A stretch of DNA of 64,000 nucleotides from Impatiens glandulifera (GCF_907164915.1 NC_061868.1:43539774-43603773), one strand, 5' to 3'. Counted from the stretch's first letter, positions 47,391 to 60,602 are shown. Program-made: numbers and translations. Notes: generated by a model not told the origin, from the letters alone.

Positions 47391-48611
47391 CTTCCTCTTC
47401 TCTTTCCCGATTTCATTTTATTTCTTCTCCTCTCATCTCCTCCGCCGCCCTCTTCTCTCTCCCCGACGAACAAGCAGACCACCGAACATCTTGCGCCGCC
47501 GCCCTGCCGAACACCTTGCGCCGCCGCCCTGCCGAAGACCACCGAAGCTGTTGAAGAATCGCCATCTGCCGCCGCCGCCGAATCTTGAAGAAGCTCTGCC
47601 GCCGCCGCCGCAGCCCTGCAAGGTTAGTTTAGGGTTTTATTTTGAAAGTAGGTTAGATTAGTGTTAGATTGTTGCAATTAGGTTAGATTAATTTTAGATT
47701 CTTGTTAGATTTTTCAGATTAGGTTAGATTATTGTTAGATTTTTGAAATTAGGTTAGATTGAAGTTAGATTTTTGTTAGATTGTTGCAATTAGGTTAGAT
47801 TATTGTTAGATGTTTGTTAGATTTGTATGTTAGGTATTTTGTTTGATATTAGGTTGAAAATATGATTGATTTTGGTTAGTTTAGGTTTTGGATTGATTAT
47901 TTTATTCAATTGATTTGATATATGTTCGGTTGAATGTTTGTTGGTTTGATTGTTAATTAATTGAGGTTTGATTTAGGTTAGACATGATTGAAATTTAGGT
48001 TAGAATTTTAGGTTAAAATTTTGATTTTGGCTAGATTGATGTTTGATTGGAGTTTGATTCGATTAGATTTATTGGTTTGAATATTTGGTTATATTAATGT
48101 AGGTTAGGAATTTAAGCCGCCCGCTGCCCGCTCGTCGATCTACATTCGCTGCTCTTCTTCGTCGCTCTATTTGTGCAAGGTTAGTTCTTGTTGGTTTATT
48201 ATATGGTTAGGTTAGTTTCATGTTTGATTTATGTTAGATTTAAAGTATGTTAGATTAGGTATTATGTTAGATTAAGTATTATGTTTGATTTATGTTAGAT
48301 TATGTTAGATTATGTTAGATTATGTTAGATTATATATGTTAGATTAAATTAGGTTTGAAATGTGTATGAATGAAATAAGGTTGAATTATAATTTAAATAG
48401 GTTTTGAAATGTGTATGAATGAAATAATGTTAGAATATATGTATGTTTAGATTTAAGTTAGATTTATGTTAGGTTTTATTATTATTTGTTTATGTGTAAT
48501 TTTGGTTGGATAATGATAGATTAGTTAGAAATTATGTTAACATTATGTAATCCTAATTAATTTAGACAAATTTAAGTAAATAATAAGGCGGGTTGTTTTC
48601 CATTTTATTAG
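47391..48611 (+). other. GC-rich leader exons and introns of the TNPD-like gene
   Basis: A pyrimidine-rich, then CCG-rich stretch ends at a donor after 47622 (ctgcaag, gttagt). A second GC-rich block (about 48115-48179) ends at the same kind of donor (gtgcaag, gttagt). An acceptor at 48611 (attag) precedes the ATG at 48616. The AT-rich sequence between the blocks repeats gttagatt and ttaggttag many times (47630-48500). These look like 5' UTR exons and introns. Confidence 0.5.
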
Positions 48612-48615
48612 AAAT

Positions 48616-51371
48616 ATGGAAGTACCCGATAAAAGCTGGATGACCTTACGTCGAGATCATCCAGATTACGAGGAAGGTGTTGACAAATTCCTTGAGTATG
48701 CTGTTCGGAATACATCCCGACAAACTGTGAAATGTCCCTGCGTGAAATGCTTGAACACGCCATTTATGGAAATAGACGAAGTGAAGACTCACCTCATCGT
48801 TTATGGAATAAATATCCATTATGAGTATTGGTATTTTCATGGAGAAAAGAGACGTACTACTCAAGTGGTTAATGAAGATGTCGATGAAGATGCCGATGAC
48901 TACGATGATGATGACGACGATGATCAATCGGAGGATGCAGTGCCGGAATTCAACGATCCGATACAGGAGATGAATAATACAGTTAATGAACAGGTGAACG
49001 AAGAACGTTATATGCACGAATTTATAAACGATATGTTCCCCAATGTTAATGACGTCCCGACCAACGATGATCCAGTCGAAGATGCCCAAAAATTTTATAA
49101 ATTGCTTGATGATTCCAAACGGCCATTGTATGAAGGTGCTCGAATAACGAAATCATCGGCACTACTGAAACTACTTCACATAAAAAATGTATGTCAATGG
49201 ACGAATTCTTCGTTCGATATGTTGCTGCGTCTGCTTAAAGACTACATATTACCGATTGACGCTCAATTGCCAAACTCATACTACGAAAGTAAAAAATTCA
49301 TTACTGATATCGGGCTTAAATATGACAAGATAGACGCATGTAAGAAAAATTGTATGCTATTTTGATGCACACACCTCGCAATACTTTAACATGCGAGCGG
49401 CGTTGTTGTGGACCATTAACGACTTTCCCGCATACGCGAATTTATCAGGCTGGAGTACGAAAGGTAAATTTGCTTGTCCTTGTTGTAACAACGACACGGT
49501 ATCCCTTCGATTGGTTCATGGTTCCAAACAATGTTACTTGGGTCACAGACGTTTCCTTCCACCGAAGCACAAATACAGAAGGGATAAAGAATCGTTTGAT
49601 GGTCGAACTGATTATAGGGATCCCCCTAGATTGTTAACGGGGCAAGAAAGTTATGAGCAAGCACGAGACCTAGAAGACATTATTCTTAGTGCGGATATGA
49701 GCAAGAGAACCAAGATATATCATGAAACGCGGGGAGACAATTGGAACAAACTTAGCATTTTCTTCCGTCTACCTTATTGGAAATCCCTATTATTGAGACA
49801 TAATTTGGATGTGATGCATATTGAGAAAAATATCTGTGATAGCGTGTTGGGAACAATAATGAATGTGAAAGAGAAGACTAAGGATGGTCCTAAAGCTCGT
49901 AAAGACTTAGAACTCTTAGGCATAAAATCATGGTTACATCCTATAAATGATGAAGGAGTTGTTCATTATCCAGAAGCGCCTTTCACTTTGACATCCGAAA
50001 ATAAAATACGTCTTTGTAACTTCTTGAAAGATCTCAAGTTGCCTGATGGGTTTTGCTCAAATATCGGGGGTTGTGTAAATTTGGAAGAGAAAAAACTTTC
50101 GGGATTAAAGAGTCACGATTGTCACATCTTGTTGGAATATCTAATTCCTTTAGCAACTCGTGGATTGCTTCCAGAGTATGTGTATGATGCGTTAGTAAAT
50201 TTGTCTCGTTTCTTTCGGTTGTTGTGCTTCAAAGAGTTGATTCAAGAGGACCTGGAACAATTGTACATGGATATTACATTGACACTTTGCAAATTTGAAA
50301 TGATTTTTTCGCCGTCAATCTTCGACATCATGATGCATCTCCCGGTTCACTTGTCATTTGAGGCTTTGCTTGGAGGACCTGTTCAGTATCGATGGATGTA
50401 TCCCTTTGAACATTACATGGGTACAATGAAAAGATATTTGCGGAATAATAACCACCCCGAAGCCTCTATAAGCGAGAGCTATCTTGTTAACGAAAGTATT
50501 AGCTTATGTGCCAGGTATATGGAGGAACAAGATCAAGAAAATGCACAACCTGAAATCTCGGGGATTTCAATATTTGCATCATTGGAAGACCTATCCAACG
50601 GAAAAGTATACAACTTGGATTATATAGATCGAGTGACAGCTCATTTTTACATTTTGAAAAATTGTCCCGAAGCAGAACCTTTTTACATGTAAGTTTCAAA
50701 GTTGCTATTACTAATTAGCATTAAAGAGTGTTACTAATTAGCATTCGATCTATTTGCAGAGATTATAACAACGAGTCAAGTGGAGAAACGTTTGCCGCAT
50801 ATTTCAAACATCGAGTGAGTAAATTACAAACCATATATCCTAACTTTTCTTATTCATATTAACAACTACATTTCGGATACATATATAGGTCGCCCATTTA
50901 GCAGAAATTAACGACATATCAAGAGACCTCAAGATCTTAGGAGAAGGTCCAAGTATGTACTCGTCTATGTATGTTTGGTGTAAAGTAAACGGATTCAAAT
51001 TCTGTACAGAAAAACACGACGAAGGTTTGACAACTCAAAATAGTGGGGTGGTTGTTGAGGGATTCAACGGATCTGAAACTATGTCATACTACGGAGTTTT
51101 GACGGATATAATCGAATTACAATACTATTCTCACAAACGAGTTGTTTTATTCAAGTGTAAGTGGTTTGATACACATTCGGGGGAACTAGGAGTGAAAGTG
51201 GATAAATATGGCTTCGTAAGTGTAAATGTAAACCGAATATTGAAAACGCAAAGTCAAGACCCGTATATATTGGCGAGTCAAGCAAAACAAGTATTCTACG
51301 CCCCTGATATGTCAGCCCGACCCGGTTGGAAGATTGTGACAAAAATAAAACCGCGGTTTACAAACATATAG
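48616..51371 (+). pseudogene. CACTA TNPD-like transposase with internal deletion
   Basis: The first part (48616 to about 49360) begins MEVPDKSWMTLRRDHPDYEE and carries the transposase-associated domain with the motif CPCVKCLN, then an acidic linker. It ends at KIDACKKNCMLF. The next bases read FDAHTSQYFNMRAALLWTIN in another frame. In other CACTA transposases these two motifs are separated by a long central part of the Transposase_21 domain. That part is deleted here and the frame is shifted. The second part (49361-50688) has the CPCC cluster and the DUF4218-like region (LRHNLDVMHIEKN, MYPFEHYMGTMKRY). Two GT-AG introns (50689-50759 and 50815-50888) lead to the DUF4216-like end (50889-51371). 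TNPD cuts the element ends; this copy should be inactive. Confidence 0.88.
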
Positions 51372-51481
51372 TTCATATTAATTGATTAGGTAGATTTAAT
51401 TATGTTTTTAACTTTATATTCATTTTTATTACTACTTTATTTCAAATATTCACTCATTTTTATTAATGGTGTGAATTAAGA

Positions 51482-53265
51482 ATGTCTGAAGCTCCTAAAA
51501 CAACTTGGAAGAGTATGAGGAAGACACCCAAGAAATTGGATAAGAGTTACCAAAACCTATTGGCCCAATCCGAGTCGTTAAAGCAACGAGGATCTTCTTC
51601 GAGAGACCAACCACCGATTCCTGTGGTCCCGATAGCTACTGCGCCTCCCCGAACATACGAGACTGAAGACGATATTGATGACTTCGCAGAGTATATAGAG
51701 AGCACATTCGCTGATAACCTGCCTAGCGATGAGGCTGAAGACGAGGGACTTGAGGAGCCTATCGAGGAGCAGGATGACGAGGAGGAGCACGGGACCACTC
51801 CCGACCCATCATCGACAGGTATTTCGTTTACAAATTAGTTAGTGTTTCAATTGATTGACATATTTAATTAAGATTTTGATAATTTTGAAGAATCTTCTGC
51901 CCGCAAGAGACGGGGGAAGAACAAGAATATTGCGCTGTCTAAGAGGCTAGCGGGGACGAGGATCCCTCTAACGTTTAGAGAGAAGGATGGGAGGCCAGGC
52001 GGTACAGACGTGGGAAGGACACTGTGGTCTAGACATGTGGGGTCGATTATCCGGAGCCCCGCAGCCGTCTCACACCGTCTTCTCAAGTGGAAGGCTTTAA
52101 GTGCAGACCAATTGGATTCACTGTGGACTGCTATCAAGGTTAATAATTATTACTTGATTATACATTACGTCATTAAATAATTATTTTTCACATTTGGATG
52201 TTATTTTTTTCAGGATCCGTTCGAAGCGACTAATGGTGACATTGACTCTTTTCGAACGAGGGGGTTGGGACACGCCAATCAGATATGGGATAGATGGCGG
52301 TCGGATTTGAACAAGAATTATATCCGCGTCCACAAAGGAGACGAGGCGGCGGTACTGGCTAATCCTCCACCGGACTACGATCGAGATGATTGGGAGTTTG
52401 TGTGTCGCAACCATTTCTTCACAGAAACGTTTAAGGTACGGTTTCATAATTCAAATAAGAGTTGATATTAATTAATCTAACTTCATTTGTTATTTCAAAT
52501 ACAGAGACACAGTACTACAAATATGAAGAATCGGAAGAATCTGAAATTCCCACATCGAACGGGAAGTAGACCGTTTGCACAAATTGAAGACGAGTTGGTA
52601 AGTACATTATTTGTAATAACTTAATATAAAGATTGTTATTAATTATATAAATCATTTATTTCAACAGGCGATTGAAATGGGACGGCCACCGTCTGTAATT
52701 GAAGTATTCAAGAGGACCCGTACACCAAAACCGACACAAGAAAACCCAACACCCGTCCCGGACGAACACGTGCAAGAGAAAATTGTAAGTGAATTGAATA
52801 TGCCTAGTTTTTTTATTATAGAAATGATATTTTATTTTAATTGTGCAGGCTGAGATGGAGGAGGTTGTTAGTAACGAACCGGGAATATCTGATTTTGAAT
52901 TGACGGAGAGGGTGTTCGGACAACAAAAACACGGGGTCGTCTTCGGAATGGGATCAGGCGTCCGACCCACACACTTTCGTGAGGATCGTCGTAGTGGAAA
53001 CAGTTCACAGCGAAACAATGAGCGATTGTTAGAAGAGAATCAAATAATGAAGCTCAAGCTGGAGGAACTGGAGAAGAGAGATGAAGAAAGAAGGCGGAAA
53101 ATGGATGAATTGCAATTGGAAAAGCAAGAAATTGTGGAAAGAATGGAGAGGGAGAAGTTAGAGATTACCGAAAAAATGGAGAGGGAGAAGTCAGAGATGA
53201 ACGCGAGAATGGAGAGAATCGAATTATATATGAGGCAACAACCACCTCCTCCCCCCACAAGCTAA
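51482..53265 (+). CDS. CACTA TNPA-like protein (plant transposase Ptta/En/Spm family)
   Basis: Six exons (51482-51818, 51891-52138, 52214-52435, 52505-52597, 52668-52784 and 52849-53265) join in frame to 477 aa, all with GT-AG introns. The N-terminus (residues 8-31) is shared with the small CACTA protein at 44081. An acidic stretch (DEAEDEGLEEPIEEQDDEEE) follows. The Ptta/En/Spm domain comes next (RLLKWKALSADQLDSLWTAI, then NQIWDRWRSDLNKNYIRVHK). The C-terminus is a long coiled coil with MEREK repeats and ends in a proline run. In En/Spm, TNPA binds the subterminal motifs and brings the ends together. No break is visible, so the gene may be functional. Confidence 0.85.
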
Positions 53266-53485
53266 GGTTGTTTCGATTATGAACATGTTTTCATTATAGT
53301 AGTTGAACTTATAACAGATTGTTCGGAATATTTGTTTGGTTTCGAATTTTGTAATGTTCACGATCAATTAATGTGATCGTTTAATGTATGCTGCATTTCT
53401 TTTATCATTAATATATTGGTTTGGCTGAACAGGTTTTGGTTAGGTTTTGGTTGCGAGCAAAATAATCCGCACATTTTTAAAATTT

Positions 53486-54235
53486 TAGGGGAAAAAACCG
53501 AAAGTAATATTGAAATCTCTCGGTTTTTCTCTTTTTGGAAAAAACGAGAGATATTAGAAAACTCTCGGTTTTTAGCCAAAGAGAAAACCGAGAGTTATAT
53601 GACAAACCCTCGGTTTTTATCCTAAAGAGGAAAACCGAGAGTTATTTACAAAACTTTCGGTTTTCCTCTTCGGGTAAAATCCGAGAGTTTTAATATAACT
53701 TTCGGTTTTCTTGAAAAGGAGAAAACCGAGAGTTAGTGGAAAACTCTCGGTTTTACCCGAAGAGGAAAACCGAGAGTTATTTACAAAACTTTCGGTTTTA
53801 ACCGAAGAGGAAAACCGAAAGTTTTGTATATAACTCTCGGTTTTCCTCTTCGGGTAAAACCGAAAGTTCTTTGCAAAACCCTCGGTTTTTCCACACAGAG
53901 AAAAACCGAAAGTTATTTGTAAAAAGAAGAAAACCGAAAGGTCTATATACAACCCTCGGTTTTTCCACAAAAGAGAAAAACCGAAAGGTCTGTATAAAAC
54001 CCTCGGTTTTTCCAAAAAGAGAAAAACCGAAAGTTCTTGTAAAACCCTCGGTTTTTTCAAAAAGAGAAAAATACGAAAGTTTTCATATAACTCTCGGTTT
54101 TTCCCTTTATGGAAGTCCCGAGAGTGTCAATACCGAGGGATGGCGAGGGTTACTAAAACCTTCGGTAAGGTGTCTTCACCGAAAGTTATAGGGTCAAAAC
54201 CGAGAGTTTTAACTCTCGGTTTTGACCCTTTTTTC
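53486..54235. repeat. Right subterminal hairpin repeats of the CACTA element
   Basis: About 20 inverted motif pairs, mostly aaaaccgagagtt and aactctcggtttt or aactttcggtttt, are spaced by aagag-like linkers. The dominant core is GAGAG, whereas the left array has GAAGG. The last hairpin lies at 54198-54226, next to the terminal repeat. Confidence 0.85.
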
Positions 54236-54246
54236 ACCAGTGTTAG

Positions 54247-55488
54247 AATTAACCACCACTTAAGTTACTTAATAAAAGTTAATTAATCTGAAGTTTGAAG
54301 TTATCAATAAAAAATTATCCTCCCTTAATTTTATTTTGTAATAACTTTTACTTTTATCTAAAGCGTTTAATTGAGAATTGAATTTTGACATTTGGTTTTT
54401 AGACACCACTCTTTAATTCGACCTGAGCAACTTTAGTGAGTTAATTATTCTCCCTTAATTTGTATAAGTTTTTAATTATTTTAACTATATGTAATCAGTT
54501 AGTTATCACTAAATATATATATATATATATATTTTTTATCGTTGTTACCAACCCATGAATAAAGACAATTTCATTGTGTTCAAAATATTTTGTACAAACT
54601 ATTCCGAAATGTTTGATTATTTTGTTCTACTTACCAAACTAAATGAAAATTCGTCTTTAAATAATTTTAAAGTTTTTAAGATTGATCTCTAATTCATATT
54701 ATTTAACATATGAACTCTCATTTAGTTAGTTTGATTTTGTAACTTTTTATTTGTGTAAATAAGAAATAACTTTTATACATAAATAAAAAATAATTACAGA
54801 TGATAAATTTAATCTTAATGAAGAGTAATTAAATCAGTTACTCAGGGAACTTGTTCTTATCAATAGTGAAATGTATGAAAGGAGTTGATCAATTTATAAG
54901 TAACTTCACCTCAGGCCTCAGGGCGAGTAGACAAAAATGTGAAGTGACTTGATGTTTGTAAACCGAAGAAAAATGTGAAACTAGTATTAAAGATTGCGTT
55001 ACTTAGAATAAACTCTCACTTATCGGCATTTTTGTTCATTGGAGAAAAAATAAGACTCGTTATGGATAAGATGAGTTCATTCAAGGTTCATTAGAAAGGA
55101 AATTAGCATCTGGACGTCCAATATCAAAATAAAAATGATATGATCCCTATAAAAAAAAATTTGAAGCTCAAAAATAGTGCCGGTAAAATGATCAAACTTT
55201 AAATTGAGAATAGGAACGGAACTCTGTTTTTTGGTTCAAGGATTACCCTATTATTCATAATAGTGTCTTCTCTCTTATTCAAATAAGATGGAAATGTCAA
55301 CAGACTACTGTTCAATAAGTCAAAAACAGGAAATGAAATAACCTTCTAAGGGAAATTTTAAAAGGTACGAAGATCCTCAATACTCCGTCTTCCTGTCATT
55401 TTAATAATTGTGTGGATTCTCAAGTTTGAAGTGGTGAAAATGAAAACAGTTTGACTCGGGATCAACATGAAATATTCGTGACAAAGGA
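54247..55488. other. AT-rich spacer right of the CACTA element
   Basis: No gene is seen. A TA run is at about 54512-54530. The last few hundred bases may belong to the LINE remnant that follows, but the coding signal is not clear there. Confidence 0.45.
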
Positions 55489-56170
55489 GATGTGGTTTCA
55501 TGGTCTCATTTAGTGTGGTCCACAAAAATTATTTCTAGACACTAATTTATTTTGTGATTGACATTCCGTGAAAAACTTAACACGTGTGATCGAATTAAGA
55601 AGTATATGAATATCCTGGATCACAGCTGCCTTCTTTGTATAGGAAATCAGGAGACCATTGATCATCTCTTTGGGGATTGTCCATTTACTCCTTATTTTGG
55701 GGTAAGTTCTCCACATCAATGAGTCTCCTCGCTTCCCAAAAAATGGACTGATGTTAAGGAAATGACAATCACCAAGACAAAGGGTAATGACTTTAGTTCA
55801 AATGTCTTCACGTGATTCTTTGCAAACATTATTTATCATATTTGGATGAAGAGAAACGCAAAAACATTTTCAAGGCTTTGAAATGATGTGGTGTTTGTTT
55901 GAAATTAAATTATCGTTGATGAAAACTCAATTAATCGAACGTGGAGTCGAATTCTCGTTTATGAAAAAAAATAGTTGATTTGTTAAAGATGGAACATTGC
56001 ATAGAAGAAAGTCGCTCTTATTTCTAATTTCAAGACACATTAAATTTCGTTGTTTGAACCCTTCACTTTTGTTCTCATTTTTATTATTTTTTTATTTTCA
56101 TCTTGTTGGTTAAAATTTTACTCTTTTCAGGTCTTTTTATTTAATAAAATTATGTTATTTTCTCACAAAT
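55489..56170 (+). mobile_element. 3' fragment of a LINE (non-LTR) retrotransposon
   Basis: On the plus strand a decayed zf-RVT domain reads VSWSHLVWSTKIISRH, then two stop codons, then CDRIKKYMNILDHSCLLC and NQETIDHLFGDCPF. Further on, IIYHIWMKRNAKTF (about 55828-55870) matches the usual end of plant LINE reverse transcriptases. An A/T-rich 3' end follows near 56140-56170. The upstream reverse transcriptase and endonuclease are absent. The copy is dead. Confidence 0.75.
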
Positions 56171-56999
56171 AAATAAAATAAAAAATAAATCACTACATTT
56201 TTTAATACATGAATAAATACATTTAAGTTCATATATATATTTTAAAATTATTAATATGTAAGTTTATTTATATATTTTAAAATTAATAATATATATATAT
56301 ATATTAATTTCAGTATAATATTTAAGAGATTTTGTTAATTTATAATTTTAAAAAAAAAATCAGTTTTAAAATAAAAATCGACTTAAGAGATCAAAATGTC
56401 AAGGATTTGATTCCACGTAAAAAAAAATTAAAAATTAAATTTAAGGGAGAGTTATAACTTGCTAGTTCTTTTTTAATTCTCAAAATAATAGTTAACAAGT
56501 GACATTATTTTTTCTTAACATAAAGCTAATTTCTGAGTTATTCAATGTTTCTTTGAATATTAATTTCAATTTGTGTGGTAACTGGTAAGACTATGAATCA
56601 TATAATGAAAAATAGACAGCAGAGCCAATTTTCATCCCCATAAGACCAGATCTACATTAACCCTAAGTTTTTTCATCCATTTTATCATATTAAAATATAC
56701 ACTCTATTTCTTTACAAAAATTATTATTTTTATTATATAATAATACCTTAAAAATCCATTTACCCCGACAGAACAAGGGCATACGTTTGTTTTAGGGCAT
56801 TTGAAATATGATTCCTTTTGTGAGTGATGGGCCTTATAAAGAAGAAGCCCATTTTGACATAATTAGAAGAAGACATACACCATTGCAAATAAAGTAGTGA
56901 TAAAATAATGTAAATTTCAAAACTTAGAAAAATTCAAAACATATTGATGCAAGAAGAACCACCAACAAGATGTGGCTATATATATCTAATATAATAAAC
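56171..56999. other. AT-rich spacer and 3' flank of the helicase gene
   Basis: No gene is seen. The part next to 57000 is probably the 3' UTR of the helicase gene on the minus strand. Confidence 0.5.
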
Positions 57000-59900
57000 T
57001 TACTTTGCTTGCAAGCCGGGTATATTCCTGAGACCCATTTTGCCAAGAACGAGTTTTGGAATAGCCGGGGGCTTATCGAGCCCCATACTTCGGCTAAACT
57101 CGTTCGCAAGCTCCACCAATCTATACTTGTCTTTTCCCACAACTTTGCTCGAGTTGTAATAACCGAGCCAAGCCTGGTACGCAGATTCTTTGTTTTTCAT
57201 CTCCACATTTGAAAGCGCTCTTTCCACCTATTATAGTTTTCAACAAAAATATTTTAGAAAAAACATTGAAATTGGCTTTTAAGACAACATTGCTAGTTGG
57301 GGAACTTACCTTTTTCTTTGTCTCGGGGTCGATCATGGGTGGGGAACCCTTAGAAATCGGCAAATCTTTAACAGTTGACAAGAAAGAATTTTCCCAAGGT
57401 GCTAACATTAATATCCCTTGTCCTTCTTTTCCTTTACGACCTGTTCTACCAAGCCGATGAATGTACTGTTCTCTGTCAGCCGGAGTACCAATCTGCCATT
57501 TTTTTATTTAGCAAATGTTTTTCACTCCATAAATGGCATCTTTAAATAAGAATGTATATTGATAACTACCTGTATAACGAGGGTAACATCGGGATAATCC
57601 ACTCCTCGTGCGGAGACATCAGAAGTCACAAGAATTAGACCTTTTGATTTGCGGAATTCATCGGAAACTCTTGTCCTGTAACTCTGTGGCTTTCTCGAAT
57701 GGATCTCACGAACATTCATATGGAGCTCACCAAGGAGGGAAGCAACAAGTTTTGTGACCATAGCCGTGGTGCAGAAAACAAGAACCTGAACAACGTTTCA
57801 ATATCTTTTAGTGTTGAAATTTGGATCAAACTGAATAAATGGAATTTGGAAGGATGTACAAAAATGTGTTATTATTCAAAGTGGAACTCGAAGGTAAGAC
57901 AAACTTGTTCAAAAACAAGTTGCTATGCAATGAATGAGATATTTTCATTAAAACACTTGTGTTTAAGAAAATTAAAGAATTTTTTCTCAGAATATAAGTC
58001 TGTCTTTGGAATGTGTATAATTGGGATTATATTTTACAATTCAAAATTAATTTTTGGAGTACTGGTAAAATTGCAATCCCGAACAAGGAATGATACATTT
58101 CCAATGAAATTATAGTGATCCATTCCTTATTTTAAGTAATCAGACAAAGAAAATTTCAGATTTGGACTCCAAATCCCAGTTCTGCCCAAACCAAACAAAC
58201 ATAGCCGACACAAATATTTGCAAAAAAAATATTGAACCATGTGTTTGTACCTTGTAATCCACATCATCTGATATATGCTCTTTCAGTAGAGTGTATAGTA
58301 ATGAAAAATGCTGGTCCAAAGGAGCAACAAGATGCGATTGTGTGACCTGAAATTATTCCCACATTTGCAATGTTTTTATATTACATTCACAGACAGGACA
58401 AAATAATGGGTAGTGAATGACTTGACTTACCTGTGCATGTGTTTGCTCAGTCCCCTCTCCAACTGTGTCGATAAACTCGTAATCTCTTTTCAAAGCCATA
58501 TGACAAATTTGTCGAACCTAAAACAACAAAAACCATTAGTCCCTTTTTTGATGAATGGTTATTTGGATTTAAGTCATTTTAGTCATTTAACCAAAATAAT
58601 CAACTTTTTCATTAAACTAGGTTTTGTTCTTCTTTCACAAACAAAATATAACCTCGTTAGGAACGGTAGCAGAAAAGAGAAGTGTTTGTCTCTGTTTTGG
58701 AACAGCAGCAATGATTTTCTCAATTTCTTTGCGGAAACCCATATCCAATAAATGGTCAGCTTCATCAAGAACAAGGACTTTAACACCCATGAGACGAGTT
58801 GCAAATCCTGCAGTATTCTCTGTATGATCTCTGAGCCTTCCTGGTGTAGCAACAAGAATCTGATGTTTAACAATAATCACAGAAGCAGAAGCAGTAGTCA
58901 GAAATTAAGCCAACAACCATCATATAAATGGGCTAGTGAATCTTTAAAAGAAATGATAACTGACCTGGCAAGGATTGGCTTGCATTTGTTTCTGTTCAAG
59001 AGCAAGTCTGGTACCTCCAATGACAACTTGAACGCCAATGGCGGAATGGTACTTCAATAATGCGTTGGCTTCTTTAGCAGCTTGAATAGCGAGCTCTCTT
59101 GTTGGGCAAATGACAAGAACATAAATTGGAGGCCTCTTTTGATCAAGACCACTAGGTGGTAATCCAGCAATTACTTCAATTGAAGGAAGCAAAAACGCTA
59201 CGGTTTTTCCAGTGCCAGTTTTTGCTTTTGCTAGAACATCCTTACCTTTGAGAATAATTGGAAGTGTGGCTTCTTGAACCACAGTCAACTTCTCGTATCC
59301 AGCATCCTTTGTGCCTTTTAGGGATAATGGTGAAATTGGACAATCAGCAAACCTTGTCTTGCTCAAGTAAGACTCGCTACTCCCAGAAGAAACAGGCGCA
59401 GTTCTTGGAGTAATAGATTTAACTGCATTCTCGATCTCATCTTCTTCTTCTTCTTCTTTTTCATCGCCTTCAGTTTCACTGATTAAGTCTCTGAAGCTCT
59501 TGACGGACTCGTTTGGCTGTTCATCATCGTCGTCAGATTCACTGATTTCCTCGAATGGATGCTCATCATCTTCGTCTGATTCATCGTCCGAAGATACCAA
59601 CTTAGGTCTTCCCAGCTGTTTAACTCCTCCTCTCGAGTTTTCGCTGCCTCTCTTCGTAAATACAGCTTCTCCACGTGTATTCTCTCTTCTTCCTGATGAA
59701 GATCTATCAACATTCTGCAAGTCACTACCAAATCGAGGTCCTCTTCCCCTCGAATTCCTTGATGATGGATCAAATGAACCACTGCTGGTTCTCCTACTTG
59801 GTGAATCATCAATTTCATCTGAATCACTACCCCTCCTCGAATCCCTTGGAGATGGAGCAAATGAACCCCTTGACGATGGAAATGAACCTCTTGATGAACC

Positions 59901-60602
59901 CCTTGAGGTGGGAAACGAACCCCTTGAACCCCTTGAAGATGGAAACGAACCCCTTGAACCTCTTGAAGACGGAGCAAACGAACCCCGACCTCCTCCACCT
60001 CCTCCTCTCCTGCTTGGTGAATCATAAGCATCTGAATCACTATCCCTCCTAGAATTCCTTGACGACGGAGCAAATGAACCTCCGCGGCCTCCTCTCCTAC
60101 TTGGTGAGTCAAACGCATCTGAATCACTATCCCTCTGTCTCTTCATCGGTGGCCTATCCCTCTGAAATCTATCGTTCCCGCCGCCTCTTCCTCTATTACT
60201 TCGCGCATTTCTGCCATCACCACCACGGTCATCATTGTCATTGTCACTACTGTATAAATTCTTGGAAAACGAGGGCGTCGACCGTAAACCACTTACCCAA
60301 TCACTAAGGTCGGCTTCATCATCGACCAAGCTCTTTGGACCCCTGACCTCCGCTCTAACCCCGGGTCTGGGTCGTGTAGAGAAACGACGAACGACGAGGT
60401 CATCTCGAGAAGTTCTTGATGGAAGAGTGAAACCACCTGAGGTTCTGTAGAGGAAACTGTACTTGAGCTTGTGAGGAAAAACGCCGGCGATTAAGGACGA
60501 CGCCATGCGGGAGGACTTCATGGTCGGATTGGACTTCATGGAGGAGAAACCGGAGACCGGAAAAGAAGGGCTGATGAGACGAATGGGAAAGTTCAATTTC
60601 AT
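57000..60602 (-). CDS. DEAD-box ATP-dependent RNA helicase, probably organellar (RH26/RH31-like)
   Basis: Seven exons (58965-60602, 58653-58859, 58431-58517, 58251-58346, 57570-57785, 57310-57492 and 57000-57227) join to 884 aa. Helicase motifs in order: Q-type [14 protein letters not shown], motif I AKTGTGKT at 460-467, PTRELA at 500-505, TPGR at 551-554, DEAD at 578-581, SAT at 609-611, SARGVD at 734-739 and HRLGRTGR at 760-767. All catalytic residues are present. The first 440 residues hold a basic, Ser/Arg-rich start that looks like a mitochondrial or plastid presequence. A low-complexity region with repeated [18 protein letters not shown] units follows, then an acidic block ([14 protein letters not shown]). 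The C-terminal extension [19 protein letters not shown] is shared with the plant RH25/26/31 group as I recall it. Such enzymes remodel RNA; the organelle is inferred. Confidence 0.94.

Larger units (their letters stand above)
43332..54243 (+). mobile_element. CACTA (En/Spm) DNA transposon, about 10.9 kb
   Basis: The left end starts cactagtaaaaaaagg. The right end, read inward on the minus strand, starts cactggtgaaaaaagg, matching at 14 of 16 positions. Both ends are flanked by the trinucleotide TTA (43329-43331 and 54244-54246), the 3-bp target duplication typical of CACTA elements. Inside, in order: left subterminal repeats, a small ORF with its own TATA box, a long hairpin array, a GC-rich leader, a TNPD-like transposase gene with an internal deletion, a TNPA-like gene and right subterminal repeats. 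The element probably cannot supply its own TNPD but could be mobilised by a related autonomous copy. Confidence 0.95.

Noticed and set aside
53617..54060. Minus-strand repeat protein at the right CACTA end
   Set aside because: It is a translation of the subterminal hairpin repeats, not a gene.
59500..60307. Overlapping frames on both strands opposite the helicase exon 1
   Set aside because: They are shadows of the Arg/Ser-rich coding repeat on the minus strand.
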